From assembly GCF_027947595.1 (NCBI RefSeq), contig NZ_CP116257.1, positions 3,658,001 to 3,722,000 of the forward strand: a stretch of 64,000 bases of DNA. Reading direction: 5' to 3'. Positions within the stretch are counted from its first letter, which is position 1, and each line of letters begins with the position of its first letter. Both the position numbers and the translations under genes were made by a program. The notes beneath the pieces were generated by a model. The model saw only the letters and a list, made by a program, of their open reading frames with translations, was not told where the DNA came from and did not search any database. Below, piece by piece: positions 51,101-60,741 of the stretch. The DNA comes from Streptomyces lienomycini (GTDB lineage Bacteria; Actinomycetota; Actinomycetes; Streptomycetales; Streptomycetaceae).

Positions 51101-54100
51101 GCGGTGAGCGGGCTGGAGCTGCTCGCCGCCGACGAGCGGCACGAGATGCTCACGGCCGCGGTGGGCCCCGCCGTACCGACCGCCGCACAGGGACTGCCGC
51201 AACTGTTCGCCGCGCAGGCCGCGGCGACCCCCGACGCGGTCGCGGTCGCGGACGGGGACAGGGCCCTCACCTATGCCCAGCTCGACGCCTGGTCGGCACG
51301 GCTGGCCGCACGGCTGGCCGAGCACGGTGTCACCCGGGGAGGCGCCGTCGCGCTGCTGATGCAGCGCTCACCCGTCATGGTCGCGGCCATCCTCGCGGTA
51401 CTGCGGGCCGGCGGGGCCTACGTCCCGCTCGACTCCCGCTACCCCGCCTCCCGCAGGCGGCTCGTCCTGGAGGAGACCGGTGCCGCGCTCGTGCTGACGG
51501 ACGTCGCCTCGCAGGACGGTCTCGGTGACGCCGGTACCCCGGTGCTCGTGCTCGGCCCCGATCCGGACGGCCCGGCGGTCACGCCGGCGCCCCGCGTACG
51601 CACCGACGCGGACGACGCGGCCTACATCATGTACACCTCCGGTTCGACGGGCCGCCCGAAGGGCGTCGTCGTCACCCACCGCAACATCGCCGACTTCGTC
51701 GCCGATCCCTGCTGGCACGGCGGTGCCCAGCGCAGGGTGCTGCTGCATTCGCCGCTGGCCTTCGACCTGTCGACCTACGAGCTGTGGGTACCGCTCCTCA
51801 CCGGCGGCCGGATCGAGCTGGCCCCGCCCGGGGACCTCGACACCCGCACCCTCGCCGACGTCATAGCGCGGCGGCGCATCACCTCGCTCTGGCTGACCAG
51901 CTCCCTGTTCAACCTGATGGCCGATCTGGAGCCGGAGTGCTTCGCCGCCGTCGAACAGGTGTGGGCCGGAGGCGAGCCGGTGTCCGTCGCGTCCGTCGGG
52001 CGGCTGCTCGAGGCGCATCCGCGGCTGCTGGTGGTCGACGGCTACGGGCCCACCGAGGCGACGACCTTCGCCAGCTACCACCCCGTGCCCGCCGCCGACG
52101 CCCCCGCGCTCGGCACGTCCGTGCCGATCGGAAGGCCGATGGCGAACATGGGCACCTACGTGCTCGACGCCGCCCTCCGACCGGTCCCGCCCGGCGTGGT
52201 CGGCGAGCTGTACCTGGCCGGAACCGGAGTCGCCCGCGGCTACCTGAGCCGTCCCCAGCTGTCCGCCGAACGGTTCGTCGCCTGCCCCTACGGGCCGCCC
52301 GGCCTGCGCATGTACCGAACCGGCGACCTCGCCCGGTGGACCCCCGACCATGTGCTGGAGTACGCCGGCCGCGTCGACCAGCAGGTCAAGCTGCGCGGCT
52401 TCCGCATCGAACCCGGCGAGATCGAGACGGTTCTCCTCGACCATCCGAGGGTCGCGCAGGCCGCGGCGGTGATGCGCAGCGACCTCGCCGAAGAGGCCCA
52501 GCTCGTCGCCTACGTCGTACCCGGCAGCGCCGAGCGCGACCACCGGGTGGAGGCCGAACAGGTCGGCGAATGGCTGGAGGTCCACGACTCCCTCTACGGC
52601 TCCGCGCACGAGGAGGACGCGGCCGAGGGCCTCGGCGAGGACTTCACCGGCTGGGTCAGCAGCTACAACGGACAGCCCATCGCCGCCCACGCGATGCGGG
52701 AGTGGCGCGAGCACACCGTCGGACGCATCCGCGAACTGAACCCCGCCAGGGTGCTGGAGATCGGTGTCGGCACCGGCCTGCTGCTCGCCCGAATCGCCCC
52801 CGCGACGGAGCGCTACGTCGCCACCGACTTCTCCCCGACGGTCGTCGACGCGCTGCGGCAGCGGGTGGCGGACGATCCCGCACTCGCGGGCCGGGTCGAA
52901 CTGCACACCCGGGCCGCGCACGAACACACCGGCCTGCCCGACGGACACTTCGACACGGTCGTCATCAACTCGGTGGTCCAGTACTTCCCGAACGCCGACT
53001 ACCTCACCGAAGTCCTCGACAGCGCACTGAGGTCGCTCGCCCCCGGCGGCTCCGTCTTCGTCGGCGACGTGCGCAACCTCCGGCTGCTGGACGCGTTCGA
53101 AACCGGGGTGCAGGCCGCCCGGACCGGCTCGCGCGACCCGGCCGTGCTGCGCGACGCCGTCTCCCAGGCGACCCGGCTCGAGAACGAACTCCTCATCGAC
53201 CCCGACTACTTCACCGCCCTGCGCGCCCTCCTCCCCGACCTCGGCGAGGTCTCCGTGCGCCTCAAGCGCGGCCGTCACGACACGGAGCTGACCCGCTTCC
53301 GCTACGACGTGGTCCTGCGCAAACGGGACGGCCGAGCAGCCCCCGCCCTGACCACGCGGACCCTGGACTGGGCGAGCGCCGGCGGCCGTACCGGCGTCGC
53401 GGAGCGGCTCGCGGCGACCCGGCCCGAGGCGCTGGTCGTCACCGACGTGCCCAACCCCAGGGTCGGCGCCGACGTGGCCCTCGCCGGCGCACTGCGTTCC
53501 GGCGAGGCCGCACCCGCACCCGAGGCCGACGGCACCGTCGACGACTGGTACGAACTGGGGGAAGAGCTGTCGTACCGGGTCGCGGTCACCTGGTCGGACA
53601 CCGCCCGCGACCGCGTCGACGTCGTGTTCGCCGACGCCGACGCGCTCCACGGGGCGCCCGACCCCCTCCCGGCCACCCTCGGATCGGCGCCCCTCGCCGC
53701 CGGTGCCCCGGAACCCGGTGCGCCCGAACCGGTGGCCCGCTTCACCAACGACCCGACCGCGGCCCGCGAAGACGCCGCCCTGGTGGCGTCCCTGCGGGAG
53801 TTCGCCCGCGAGAAGCTGCCCGCCTTCATGGTGCCCTCCGTGTTCGTCCCGCTGGAGGCGCTGCCGCTGACCCCGAACGGAAAGCTCGACCGGGCGGCCC
53901 TGCCGCGGCACGACCCCCGCCCGGGAACCGCCGCCAGGGCCCCGCGCACACCGCACGAACAAGTCGTGTGCGAACTGTTCGCGGAACTGCTCGGCCTGCC
54001 CTCCGTGGGCCTCGACGACAACTTCTTCGACCTCGGCGGGCACTCCCTGCTCGCCACCCGGCTCATCGCGAGGATCAAGTCCGCCTTCGGCGTGGACGTC

Positions 54101-54991
54101 GGCCTGCGGACCCTCTTCGAGTCGCCGACGCCCGCCGGGGTCGCCGGGCGGCTCGACATGGACGACTCCGACAGCGGATACGACATCGTCCTGCCGCTGC
54201 GCGCCACCGGCAACGAGCCGCCGCTGTTCTGCGTCCACCCCGGCGGCGGCATCGGCTGGTCGTTCATGGCCCTGGTGCGCCACCTCGACCCGGACATCCC
54301 CGTGCACGCCGTACAGGCCCGCAGCCTGGCACGGCCGCAGGACAAGCGTCCGCAGGACATGACGGAGATGGCCGCCGACTACGCCGACCACCTGGAGGCG
54401 ACCTTCCCAAAGGGCCCCTACCGCGTCCTGGGCTGGTCCTTCGGCGGCCTGGCGGCCCACGCGCTCGCCACCGAACTGCAACGCCGGGGCAGGACGGTGG
54501 AACTGCTGACGGTGATCGACGTCCACCCCGGCTGGCAGGGACTGACCCACGACGACGTGCCCCCGCTCGACGACCAGAACATGCGCCCGCACCTGGAGTT
54601 CCTGATGCGTCTGGTCGGCCTCGACCCGGACCTCTTCGACGAGGACGTGTTCGTCTTCGACGAGGTCATGAAGCTGCTGCGCACCCGCGGCAGCGCCCTC
54701 GGCGCCCTGGACGAGGACCGCCTCCGCTCCATCATGGCGATCTCCGCCAACAACAACCACCTGATGATCGACTACCGGCCCGCCGAGTTCGACGGGGACA
54801 TCCTGCTGCTCGCCGCCACCGACCAGCAGGACCCGGAGGCCACCGCCGCCGCCTGGGAGCCGTACCTCACCGGCGAGGTACGCACCGAGGTCGTCCCCGG
54901 CGACCACGGCACCCTGCTGTCCCGCCCGGGCTCACTGGCCCACATCGGGTCCGCCGTCTCCGCGGCGCTGCGCGCGAGGAGCGCGACATGA
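42185..54991 (+). CDS. acmC: Actinomycin synthetase III-like NRPS, line 2 (Pro, Sar, N-Me-Ala?, TE)
   Basis: About 4268 residues. C (145); A with Pro-type code DVQFAAHVLK (619); T (1007); C (1195); A with glycine code DILQLGVIWK (1683) plus N-methyltransferase (EIGVGTG near 2050); T (2483); C (2668); A with code DLYWWGGTFK (3152) plus N-methyltransferase (3525); T (3952); thioesterase GWSFGG (4085). The Leu in place of Ala at the second code position should shrink the pocket, fitting alanine rather than valine. From 42224 to 45958 the gene is the mirror of the line 1 copy. Several one-base homopolymer indels there (for example the five-G run at 42756-42760, six in the other copy) break the frame in the given sequence; overall length is still a multiple of three. 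The 3' end overlaps the formamidase start by four bases. Confidence 0.9.
42224..45958 (+). repeat. Right arm of the 3.7-kb inverted repeat inside acmC
   Basis: Mirror copy of 13289-17025. Length differs by two bases through net homopolymer changes at 42756, 44936, 45036 and 45348. A 23-bp divergent island lies at 43966-43988. The rest of acmB/acmC is only moderately similar between the two lines, so this block has been homogenised recently or duplicated late. Confidence 0.9.
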
Positions 54992-55887
54992 ACGGACCCG
55001 ACGACCGCCCGAGCCGGGCCGAACTGGACCGCGAGTACTCGCCGAGTCACCTGGTGCCGAGCCTCGGCCGCTACCTCGACGAGTACGCCGCCCGCAGCGC
55101 CGAGGCCCGCCGCGCCCCCGGGGTGCGGACCGGCCTGCGGTACGGGCCGGGCGCCGCCGACCGCCTCGACTTCTGGCCGGCGCCGTCCGGGCCCGCGCCC
55201 GTGCAGATCTTCGTGCACGGCGGCAACTGGCAGGAACTCACCGAACGCAGCTCGGCGTTCTCGGCGCCGGCGTTTTGCGAGGCGGGCGCCGCGTTCGCCG
55301 CCGTCGGATACGGCCTCGCCCCCGGCACACCGCTGGACGGGATCGTGGCCGCCGTGCGCCGGTGCGTCCGCTGGATCCACGACCGAGCGGACGACCTCGG
55401 AGTCGACCCGCGGCGGATGCACCTCAGCGGGACCTCGGCCGGCGCCCACCTGGCCGCGATGACCATGGTCCCGGAAGAGCCCGGCGAGCCCCCCGCAGCC
55501 GATCTGCTCGCCGGGGTCACCCTGCTCAGCGGGATCTACGACCTCGAACCGGTCAGCCGCTGCTACGTCAACGACGCGCTGCGGCTGGACGAGGACGCGG
55601 TACGCCGCAACAGCCCCGTCGGCCTGCTGCCGGCCACCGCACCCCCGGTCGTCCTGGCGCGCGGCGGCGTCGAGACCGGCGAGTACGTCCGGCAGCACGA
55701 CCTCATGGCCGCGGCACTGCGCCGCCGTGGTGCCCTGGCGGCCGACATCGTGGAAGGCGACCGTGACCACTTCGACCTGCCCTACGACCTCGCGGACCCG
55801 TCGACGCCGCTCGGCCGCGCGGTGCTGGAACAGATGGGCCTTGCCGACGACGAGCGCGGCCAACGGCCCGCGGAGGTGACCGCATGA
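54988..55887 (+). CDS. Kynurenine formamidase (alpha/beta hydrolase type)
   Basis: Arylformamidase that would hydrolyse N-formylkynurenine to kynurenine, step two of the 4-MHA branch. 299 residues. The alpha/beta-hydrolase oxyanion motif is FVHGGNWQ near residue 74, the nucleophile elbow GTSAGAH near 151, and the likely acid and histidine are in the C-terminal part ([11 protein letters not shown] near 255). HGGxW is typical of formamidases of the eukaryote-like group rather than the KynB metal-dependent group. It overlaps acmC upstream and kynureninase downstream by ATGA junctions, so it is translated in the same operon as line 2. Confidence 0.88.
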   Translation: MNGPDDRPSRAELDREYSPSHLVPSLGRYLDEYAARSAEARRAPGVRTGLRYGPGAADRLDFWPAPSGPAPVQIFVHGGNWQELTERSSAFSAPAFCEAGAAFAAVGYGLAPGTPLDGIVAAVRRCVRWIHDRADDLGVDPRRMHLSGTSAGAHLAAMTMVPEEPGEPPAADLLAGVTLLSGIYDLEPVSRCYVNDALRLDEDAVRRNSPVGLLPATAPPVVLARGGVETGEYVRQHDLMAAALRRRGALAADIVEGDRDHFDLPYDLADPSTPLGRAVLEQMGLADDERGQRPAEVTA

Positions 55888-57176
55888 CCACGAGCGCTCC
55901 CACATCCCGGTCGAGCCGCTTCGACGGCACACGCGAGGAAGCCGAACAGTACGACGCCTCGGACCCGTTGGGATTCCTGCGGGACCGGTTCGTACACGCC
56001 GAGCCCGACCTGCTCTACCTGGACGGCAACTCGCTCGGACGGTTGCCCGCCGACACCCCGGACTTCGTCGCCGACGTGGTCCGCGGCGGCTGGGGCCGCG
56101 GCCTGATCCGCTCCTGGAACGACTGGATCGACTGGAGCCGCGGGCTCGGCGACCGACTGGCGGAGCACGTCCTCGGAGCCCGCCCGGGGGAGGTGGTCCT
56201 CTCCGACTCCACCACCGTCAACCTGTACAAGCTGGCCTGGGCCGCACTCGACCTCGCCCCCGGCCGGCGCACCCTCGTGGTGGACGCCGAGGACTTCCCC
56301 ACCAACCGCTACGTCGCCCAGGGTCTGGCCCGTCAGCGCGGCCTCGACCTGCGCGTCCTGCGCACCGACATGGACGGGGGACCGGACCTGGAGGAGCTGC
56401 GGGCGGCCCTGGACGACGACGTGGCACTGGTCGTCCTGTCCCACGTCTCCTACCGCAGCGGTGCGCTCACCGACATGTCCGCCGTCAACGCCATGGCACG
56501 CGAGGCGGGGGCCCTGGTCCTGTGGGACCTGTCGCACTCCGCGGGCTCGGTCCCCGTCCGCCTCGACGAGGACGGCGCGGACCTCGCCGTCGGCTGCACC
56601 TACAAGTACCTCAACGGAGGCCCCGGTTCCCCCGCGTTCCTCTACGTGCGCCGCTCTCTGCAAGCGCGGCTGAGGCAACCGGTCCAGGGCTGGTTCGGGC
56701 AGCGCGAACAGTTCGCCATGGCGGCCGACTTCGAACCGGTCGAGTCGGTGGACCGGTTCTTGACCGGAACCCCGCCGATGCTCTCCACGGCCGCGCTGGT
56801 GCCTGCCCTCGCACTGGTCGAGGAGGCGGGAGTCGACCGGCTGAGGGCCAAGGGGCGGCTGCTGGGCGAACTCGCCGTGGACCTCACGGCGCGCTGGCTG
56901 CAACCGCTCGGCTTCCGTCTGGCCTCACCTGCGCAACCGGAGCGGCGCGGCTCGCACGTCACCCTGTGGCACGCGGACGCCTGGCGGATCTGCCGGGCTC
57001 TGGCAGACGACGCGGGCGTCGTCTGCGACTACCGGGAACCCGATCGGCTGCGCATCGGACCCTCTCCGGCGTACACGCGCTTCACCGACGTGTGGGACGC
57101 GCTGGACCGGACCAGACGCCTGGTGGAGAGCGGCGGCCACACCCGGCTGCCGCGCGAGAAGGGACGCATCACCTGA
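55884..57176 (+). CDS. kynU: Kynureninase / 3-hydroxykynureninase
   Basis: PLP-dependent hydrolase of 430 residues that cleaves (hydroxy)kynurenine to (hydroxy)anthranilate and alanine. LDGNSLGRLP near residue 46, WDLSHSAGSVP near 214-224, and the PLP lysine in CTYKYLNGGPGSPAF near 238. In actinomycin biosynthesis the substrate is 3-hydroxykynurenine or its 4-methyl derivative. It overlaps the formamidase gene by four bases. A short GC hairpin follows the stop. Confidence 0.93.
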   Translation: MTTSAPTSRSSRFDGTREEAEQYDASDPLGFLRDRFVHAEPDLLYLDGNSLGRLPADTPDFVADVVRGGWGRGLIRSWNDWIDWSRGLGDRLAEHVLGARPGEVVLSDSTTVNLYKLAWAALDLAPGRRTLVVDAEDFPTNRYVAQGLARQRGLDLRVLRTDMDGGPDLEELRAALDDDVALVVLSHVSYRSGALTDMSAVNAMAREAGALVLWDLSHSAGSVPVRLDEDGADLAVGCTYKYLNGGPGSPAFLYVRRSLQARLRQPVQGWFGQREQFAMAADFEPVESVDRFLTGTPPMLSTAALVPALALVEEAGVDRLRAKGRLLGELAVDLTARWLQPLGFRLASPAQPERRGSHVTLWHADAWRICRALADDAGVVCDYREPDRLRIGPSPAYTRFTDVWDALDRTRRLVESGGHTRLPREKGRIT

Positions 57177-57185
57177 CGCCGCCAC

Positions 57186-57202
57186 CCGTCCGCCGCGGAC
57201 GG
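57186..57202 (+). terminator. Weak hairpin after kynureninase
   Basis: CCGTCC-GCCGC-GGACGG, a 6-bp stem with a 5-base loop nine bases after the kynureninase stop. It may attenuate rather than end the line 2 transcript, because the antiporter gene starts 50 bases later on the same strand. Confidence 0.35.
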
Positions 57203-57251
57203 CACCGCGACGTACGCACCACTGGACCGCTGTCACCGGGAGCGCTCGGCT

Positions 57252-58571
57252 GTGAGTACCCATCAGGTGTCCATGCTCTTCGTAGCACTGGCGTCGATCT
57301 CGCTGCTGGCCTACGCGGCCGGCGCCCTGGCCCGGCGGCTGCGGCAACCGGCCGTCATCGGCGAGGTGGCCCTCGGTGTGCTCCTGGGACCCACACTCCT
57401 GAACGGAGCCCTGTCCGACACACTGTTCCCGGCGGACATCCGCCCCTTCCTCACCGCCCTGGCGAACATCGGCGTGGCCCTGTTCATGTTCGCCGTCGGA
57501 GCCGAACTGGACGCGGGCCTTCTGCGCGGACGCCGGGTGGTGGCCGGAACGGTGGCGGCCGGTTCCATCGCCCTGCCGTTCCTGCTGGGCGCGCTGCTCG
57601 CGCTGCATCTGCACGCCGGCCATCCGACCGACGACCGGGCGGGCTTCGTGCTCTTCATGGGCGCCGCGATGTCCGTCACCGCGTTCCCGGTGCTGGCGCG
57701 CATCCTCACCGACCGGGGCATGCAACGCACCTGGCTGGGCGCGGTCGCCCTGGCCTGCGCCGCGATCGACGACGTCCTGGCCTGGACGCTGCTGGCGGTG
57801 GTGGTGGCGATCATCGGAGCGGGCGGTGGATCGCAGTGGCTCCTGCTGCTGCTCGTGCCGTACGTGGTCCTGATGTTCACGGTCGTACGGCCGCTGCTGC
57901 GCCGCTTCCTGGAACACCGGCGACGGGCGGATCCGGAACACCCGGGCGCGCTGGTGGTGACCCTCGTCGGCCTGTTGTCGTCCGCCGCCTTCACCGAGTG
58001 GATCGGTCTGCACTTCATCTTCGGCGCGTTCATCTTCGGCGCGGTCATGCCGCGCCCCACCGCGCGGTGCGCGGCACCGGACGTCACCGGCCGGGTGCGC
58101 GAGCGCCTCTCCTACCTGAACGACCTCCTGCTGCTGCCGCTGTTCTTCGTCGTCGCGGGCCTCAAGGTGGATCTGTCCGGCATGAACGGCGCGGCTCTCG
58201 TGGAACTCGGCCTCATCCTGGCCGTCGCGGTGGGAGGCAAGTTCGCCGGTGCCTTCCTCGCCGCCCGGGCCACCGGCATGAAGAACCGGCCGGCGACCGC
58301 GCTGGCCCTGCTCATCAACACCCGTGGCCTGACCGAACTCGTCATCCTCACGGTCGGACTCCAACTGGGCGCGCTCGACGGCGAGCTGTACTCCACCATG
58401 GTGGTGATGGCCCTCGTCACCACCGCGATGGCCGGCCCGCTGCTGCAACTCGTCTACCCGGTCGGCCGAGCGCACCCGGCCCTTGCCACGAGCCCGGGCC
58501 CGCGTCCCGCCGGCGGGACAGCCGAAAAGGCGCCAAGTGCCCAGGCCGCCCCGGACCGCGGTCCTGATTGA
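57252..58571 (+). CDS. Cation/proton antiporter (CPA2, KefB-like)
   Basis: Membrane protein of 439 residues with about 12 hydrophobic segments, beginning VSMLFVALASISLLAYAAGAL. The N-terminal RRLRQPAVIGEVALGVLLGP motif is typical of the Na+/H+ exchanger (CPA2) family. MSVTAFPVLARIL, AAIDDVLAW with the conserved acidic pair, and NTRGLTELVIL also match the family. The C-terminal tail of about 45 residues is hydrophilic and overlaps the palindrome at 58503. GTG start at 57252. Such genes occur in several antibiotic clusters; a role in pH/cation balance or export is possible but unproven. Confidence 0.88.
   Translation: MSTHQVSMLFVALASISLLAYAAGALARRLRQPAVIGEVALGVLLGPTLLNGALSDTLFPADIRPFLTALANIGVALFMFAVGAELDAGLLRGRRVVAGTVAAGSIALPFLLGALLALHLHAGHPTDDRAGFVLFMGAAMSVTAFPVLARILTDRGMQRTWLGAVALACAAIDDVLAWTLLAVVVAIIGAGGGSQWLLLLLVPYVVLMFTVVRPLLRRFLEHRRRADPEHPGALVVTLVGLLSSAAFTEWIGLHFIFGAFIFGAVMPRPTARCAAPDVTGRVRERLSYLNDLLLLPLFFVVAGLKVDLSGMNGAALVELGLILAVAVGGKFAGAFLAARATGMKNRPATALALLINTRGLTELVILTVGLQLGALDGELYSTMVVMALVTTAMAGPLLQLVYPVGRAHPALATSPGPRPAGGTAEKAPSAQAAPDRGPD
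58503..58520. promoter_or_regulatory. Cluster palindrome copy 3, upstream of mbtH
   Basis: CGTCCCGCCGGCGGGACA, differing from the consensus only at the first base. It lies inside the last codons of the antiporter gene, about 200 bases before the MbtH-like start. A GATAAT element near 58599 could be the -10 box of the mbtH promoter. Confidence 0.5.
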
Positions 58572-58721
58572 GGAACTTCCTCGCCCGGTCGGCGCCCGAT
58601 AATCTGATTCCCGCAATCGCGTCGGCCGCGGCCCGGCCGACGCCGATCGAACGTCATTCCCCTGCCGTCGCCGTTTCCGCGGAGAAGCGTGTGCCCGCCG
58701 CCCTACTGAGGGAGCAGAGAA
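58572..58721 (+). promoter_or_regulatory. Promoter gap upstream of the MbtH-like gene
   Basis: 150 bases without a supported gene. It contains CGATAATCTG (about 58597-58606) as a likely -10 region, and ends with GAGGGAGCAGAGAA, the ribosome site of the MbtH gene. A short open frame (58568-58774) overlapping it has no homology or start signal. Confidence 0.45.
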
Positions 58722-58934
58722 ATGCCCAATCCTTTCGACGACCCCGACGGCTCCTTTCTCGTTCTCGTCAATGAGGAGGGCCAGCATTCGCTCTGGCCGG
58801 CCTTCGCCGAGGTGCCGGCGGGCTGGACCGTGGCCCTCACGGAGACCGACCGGCAGTCCTGCCTGGACTACGTCGAGGAGAACTGGACCGACATGCGCCC
58901 GCTCAGCCTCGTACGCCAGATGGGAGAAGCATGA
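58722..58934 (+). CDS. MbtH-like NRPS chaperone
   Basis: 70-residue protein of the MbtH family, which binds A domains and is needed for their folding and activity. It shows the hallmark residues: [10 protein letters not shown] near 17-26, PAGW near 32, and the C-terminal NWTDMRP near 54-60. ATG follows GAGGGAG. Only one MbtH-like gene is seen for ten A domains, so it presumably serves both synthetase pairs. It overlaps the next gene by four bases. Confidence 0.96.
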   Translation: MPNPFDDPDGSFLVLVNEEGQHSLWPAFAEVPAGWTVALTETDRQSCLDYVEENWTDMRPLSLVRQMGEA

Positions 58935-59485
58935 TGGGTGACACCACGATGGAGAGCCTCCTGCTGACCGAGGACGATCTGGACGAGTCGTTCTTCGGGG
59001 AGGAGCCCAGCGTCGCCTACGACCCCGTCTTCGTCTCCGGTGACGACTCCGGCCGGGTGCTCATAGGCCTGATCAACATGCTCACGCACGGCTCGCACAC
59101 GGAGACGGCCGACCACGCGTCCGCGCTGTACACGAGCGTCGTGGGCTCGGTGGTCTTCCACAACGTCACCCGGTTCGACGACGGCGCCGCGCAGCGGGTG
59201 TTCCAGGAGTTCGTCGACGCCCTCGACAAGTGCGAGTCCTATCGCATGCAGCTGAACGACGGCATGCAGTTCGACGTGACCAAGGCCGCCGTCGAGCCCC
59301 TCGAGGGCAGCAATGACGGCGGCGCGTTCGTCACCCGGTGGGTGACGACGTCGGAGGAGTACCGCATCGAGGGGTCGTGGGCGGTCGCAGTCAAGGGCGA
59401 CCTCCTCTCCTTCGTGAACGTCCGCCTCCCCGGCGCCTCCGAGATCCACCGGCTGGCCGGCGAGGCACTGCGGCGCCTGGCCTGA
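58931..59485 (+). CDS. Hypothetical protein translationally coupled to MbtH
   Basis: 184 residues, no confident family. The start [26 protein letters not shown] resembles the LLT/DL-F opening seen in actinobacterial sensor-like (PknH-C type) domains. The rest looks like a single compact alpha/beta fold with paired segments ([39 protein letters not shown]). There is no signal peptide or membrane segment, so it would be cytoplasmic, unlike most sensor-domain lipoproteins. The ATGA overlap with mbtH implies coordinated amounts. A stabilising, immunity or drug-binding role is conceivable but unsupported. Confidence 0.75.
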   Translation: MMGDTTMESLLLTEDDLDESFFGEEPSVAYDPVFVSGDDSGRVLIGLINMLTHGSHTETADHASALYTSVVGSVVFHNVTRFDDGAAQRVFQEFVDALDKCESYRMQLNDGMQFDVTKAAVEPLEGSNDGGAFVTRWVTTSEEYRIEGSWAVAVKGDLLSFVNVRLPGASEIHRLAGEALRRLA

Positions 59486-59498
59486 CGGAGGGCGCACA

Positions 59499-59536
59499 CG
59501 AGGCGGCGGGCCACGTCATCGGGGCCCGCCGCCTCG
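59499..59536. terminator. Bidirectional terminator
   Basis: Perfect 14-bp stem (59499-59512 with 59523-59536) with a 10-base loop between the convergent MbtH-linked gene and the following minus-strand gene. Confidence 0.8.
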
Positions 59537-59565
59537 GTGTCTTTGGCCAGTGCCCGGGTCCGGAC

Positions 59566-60201
59566 CTAGGTGGTGTAGCCGTACTCCCGCGCCGCGCGCA
59601 GGTAGTGCTCCACCCGGAACCGGTCGTCGATCTCCATGGACTCGGGTGTGTAGAACTTCCCGAACTTCTCCCGGTACTTCTCGAACCAGTGGCGGTGTTC
59701 GGACAGGAAGAAGATGTCGTGCAGGGCTATCGCGCGGATCGCCAGGACCGGCACCGGAGCCTTGCTCACCGCGAAGTCGGGATTCCTGGCGGCGGCTACA
59801 TCGCAGTTCTCGTGGAACTGGCCGACCATGAGACCCTGCGCGACGAACTCGTCCTTCACGCGTGTCTGCGCCTCGTCCAGCAGCTTCGTGTCCTGCGACC
59901 TCAGGTCGGGCATCGCCACGACCATCGCCCGCAGCATGGGGTTGCGCCCCTGCCATGAGATCAGTTCGTACTCACGCAGGCTGCTCCGCGCTATCTCCTC
60001 GACGAGTTCGAGGGTCGGCGAGTTCCCTACGAAACGTATCCGGACCTCCATGGTCCTGTTCTTGCGCGAGGGCGCGACGAATGGGCAGATGGGGCCGATG
60101 CGTCCGATATCGGGGTGGCGGGCCGAGATGTACTCGGTCAGCCATGAATCGACGACGGCGAGCGTGTTGTCAATGCTGACGACGCTTTCACCGGAACTCA
60201 T
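59566..60201 (-). CDS. Hypothetical protein (possibly DUF6875-like)
   Basis: 211 residues. Conserved-looking features are GPICPFV near residue 36, FVGNSPTLELVEEIA, SWQGRNPMLRAMVVAMPD near 92-109, VGQFHENCDV near 134, and LAIRAIALHDIFFL near 158. This pattern recalls the family annotated as DUF6875, but I cannot confirm it. No signal peptide. ATG at 60201 with GAGAGG upstream; a longer open frame to 60306 crosses the palindrome and is unlikely to be coding. It is divergent from the ferredoxin-P450 pair with a cluster palindrome between them, so it probably belongs to the cluster regulon. Role unknown. Confidence 0.75.
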   Translation of the reverse strand: MSSGESVVSIDNTLAVVDSWLTEYISARHPDIGRIGPICPFVAPSRKNRTMEVRIRFVGNSPTLELVEEIARSSLREYELISWQGRNPMLRAMVVAMPDLRSQDTKLLDEAQTRVKDEFVAQGLMVGQFHENCDVAAARNPDFAVSKAPVPVLAIRAIALHDIFFLSEHRHWFEKYREKFGKFYTPESMEIDDRFRVEHYLRAAREYGYTT

Positions 60202-60522
60202 GAAATACAGCCTCTCAATTCGCGCCGGCGGGCTTGGTCGTGGCGTGGTTGTGCCATTTACCTGTCCCGCTGGCGGGACAGGTCGAACCGGCCCGAGGGT
60301 AAGCACGGACAGCTTGCCCGAATGAATCCCGCTGCACTAGCGTCGCGAACACGGTGCCCGGACATGATGAGAGTGAAGGGTGCTGGGACGGGTGCGGTGA
60401 ATTACCGCACAATGGCGCGTGGTCGACCGAGGTAGTCGACGGAAATGGCGCGCGGACAAGACATTCGGCGTTACCGGCCGCATGGCGAGAAGAACACGGC
60501 GAGCGCGGAAGGAGCCGCACAC
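60202..60522. promoter_or_regulatory. Divergent promoter region unknown gene / ferredoxin-P450
   Basis: 320-base gap with the cluster palindrome at 60263. CACTAGCGT near 60334-60342 may be the plus-strand -10 region, about 55 bases from the palindrome. The in-frame extension of the ferredoxin to 60445 lacks homology and a ribosome site. Confidence 0.5.
60263..60280. promoter_or_regulatory. Cluster palindrome copy 4
   Basis: TGTCCCGCTGGCGGGACA, with one central change from the consensus, extended by CC/GG to a 22-bp inverted repeat. It sits in the divergent promoter gap. Confidence 0.6.
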
Positions 60523-60717
60523 ATGCGCATCAGCGTCGATCGGGACGGCTGCATCGGAAGCGGACAGTGTGCGTTGACCGCCCCCGAGCTGTTCGGCCAG
60601 GACGACATGGGAATCGTCCACGTACTGCCCAGCGGCGCGGACGGCACCGACGACCCGTTGGTGCACGAGGCCCAACGGGCCTGCCCGGTGCAAGCCATCA
60701 CCGTCGCCGAGGACTGA
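60523..60717 (+). CDS. 3Fe-4S type ferredoxin
   Basis: 64-residue ferredoxin of the P450-partner type, with cluster ligands in DGCIGSGQC near residues 7-15 and ACPVQAI near the C-terminus. The strong GGAAGGAG site before ATG 60523 decides the start over an upstream in-frame ATG at 60445. It lies 24 bases before a P450 gene and should supply its electrons, and possibly those of the P450 at 31.7 kb. Confidence 0.92.
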   Translation: MRISVDRDGCIGSGQCALTAPELFGQDDMGIVHVLPSGADGTDDPLVHEAQRACPVQAITVAED

Positions 60718-60741
60718 CGTCACGAGGAGAAGTCGAAGCGC

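Noticed and set aside
58568..58774. Small frame between antiporter and mbtH
   Set aside because: It overlaps the mbtH start and its ribosome site, with composition like non-coding DNA.
60445..60522. Longer N-terminus for the ferredoxin
   Set aside because: The 26 extra residues are not ferredoxin-like and lack a ribosome site, while GGAAGGAG precedes the ATG at 60523.
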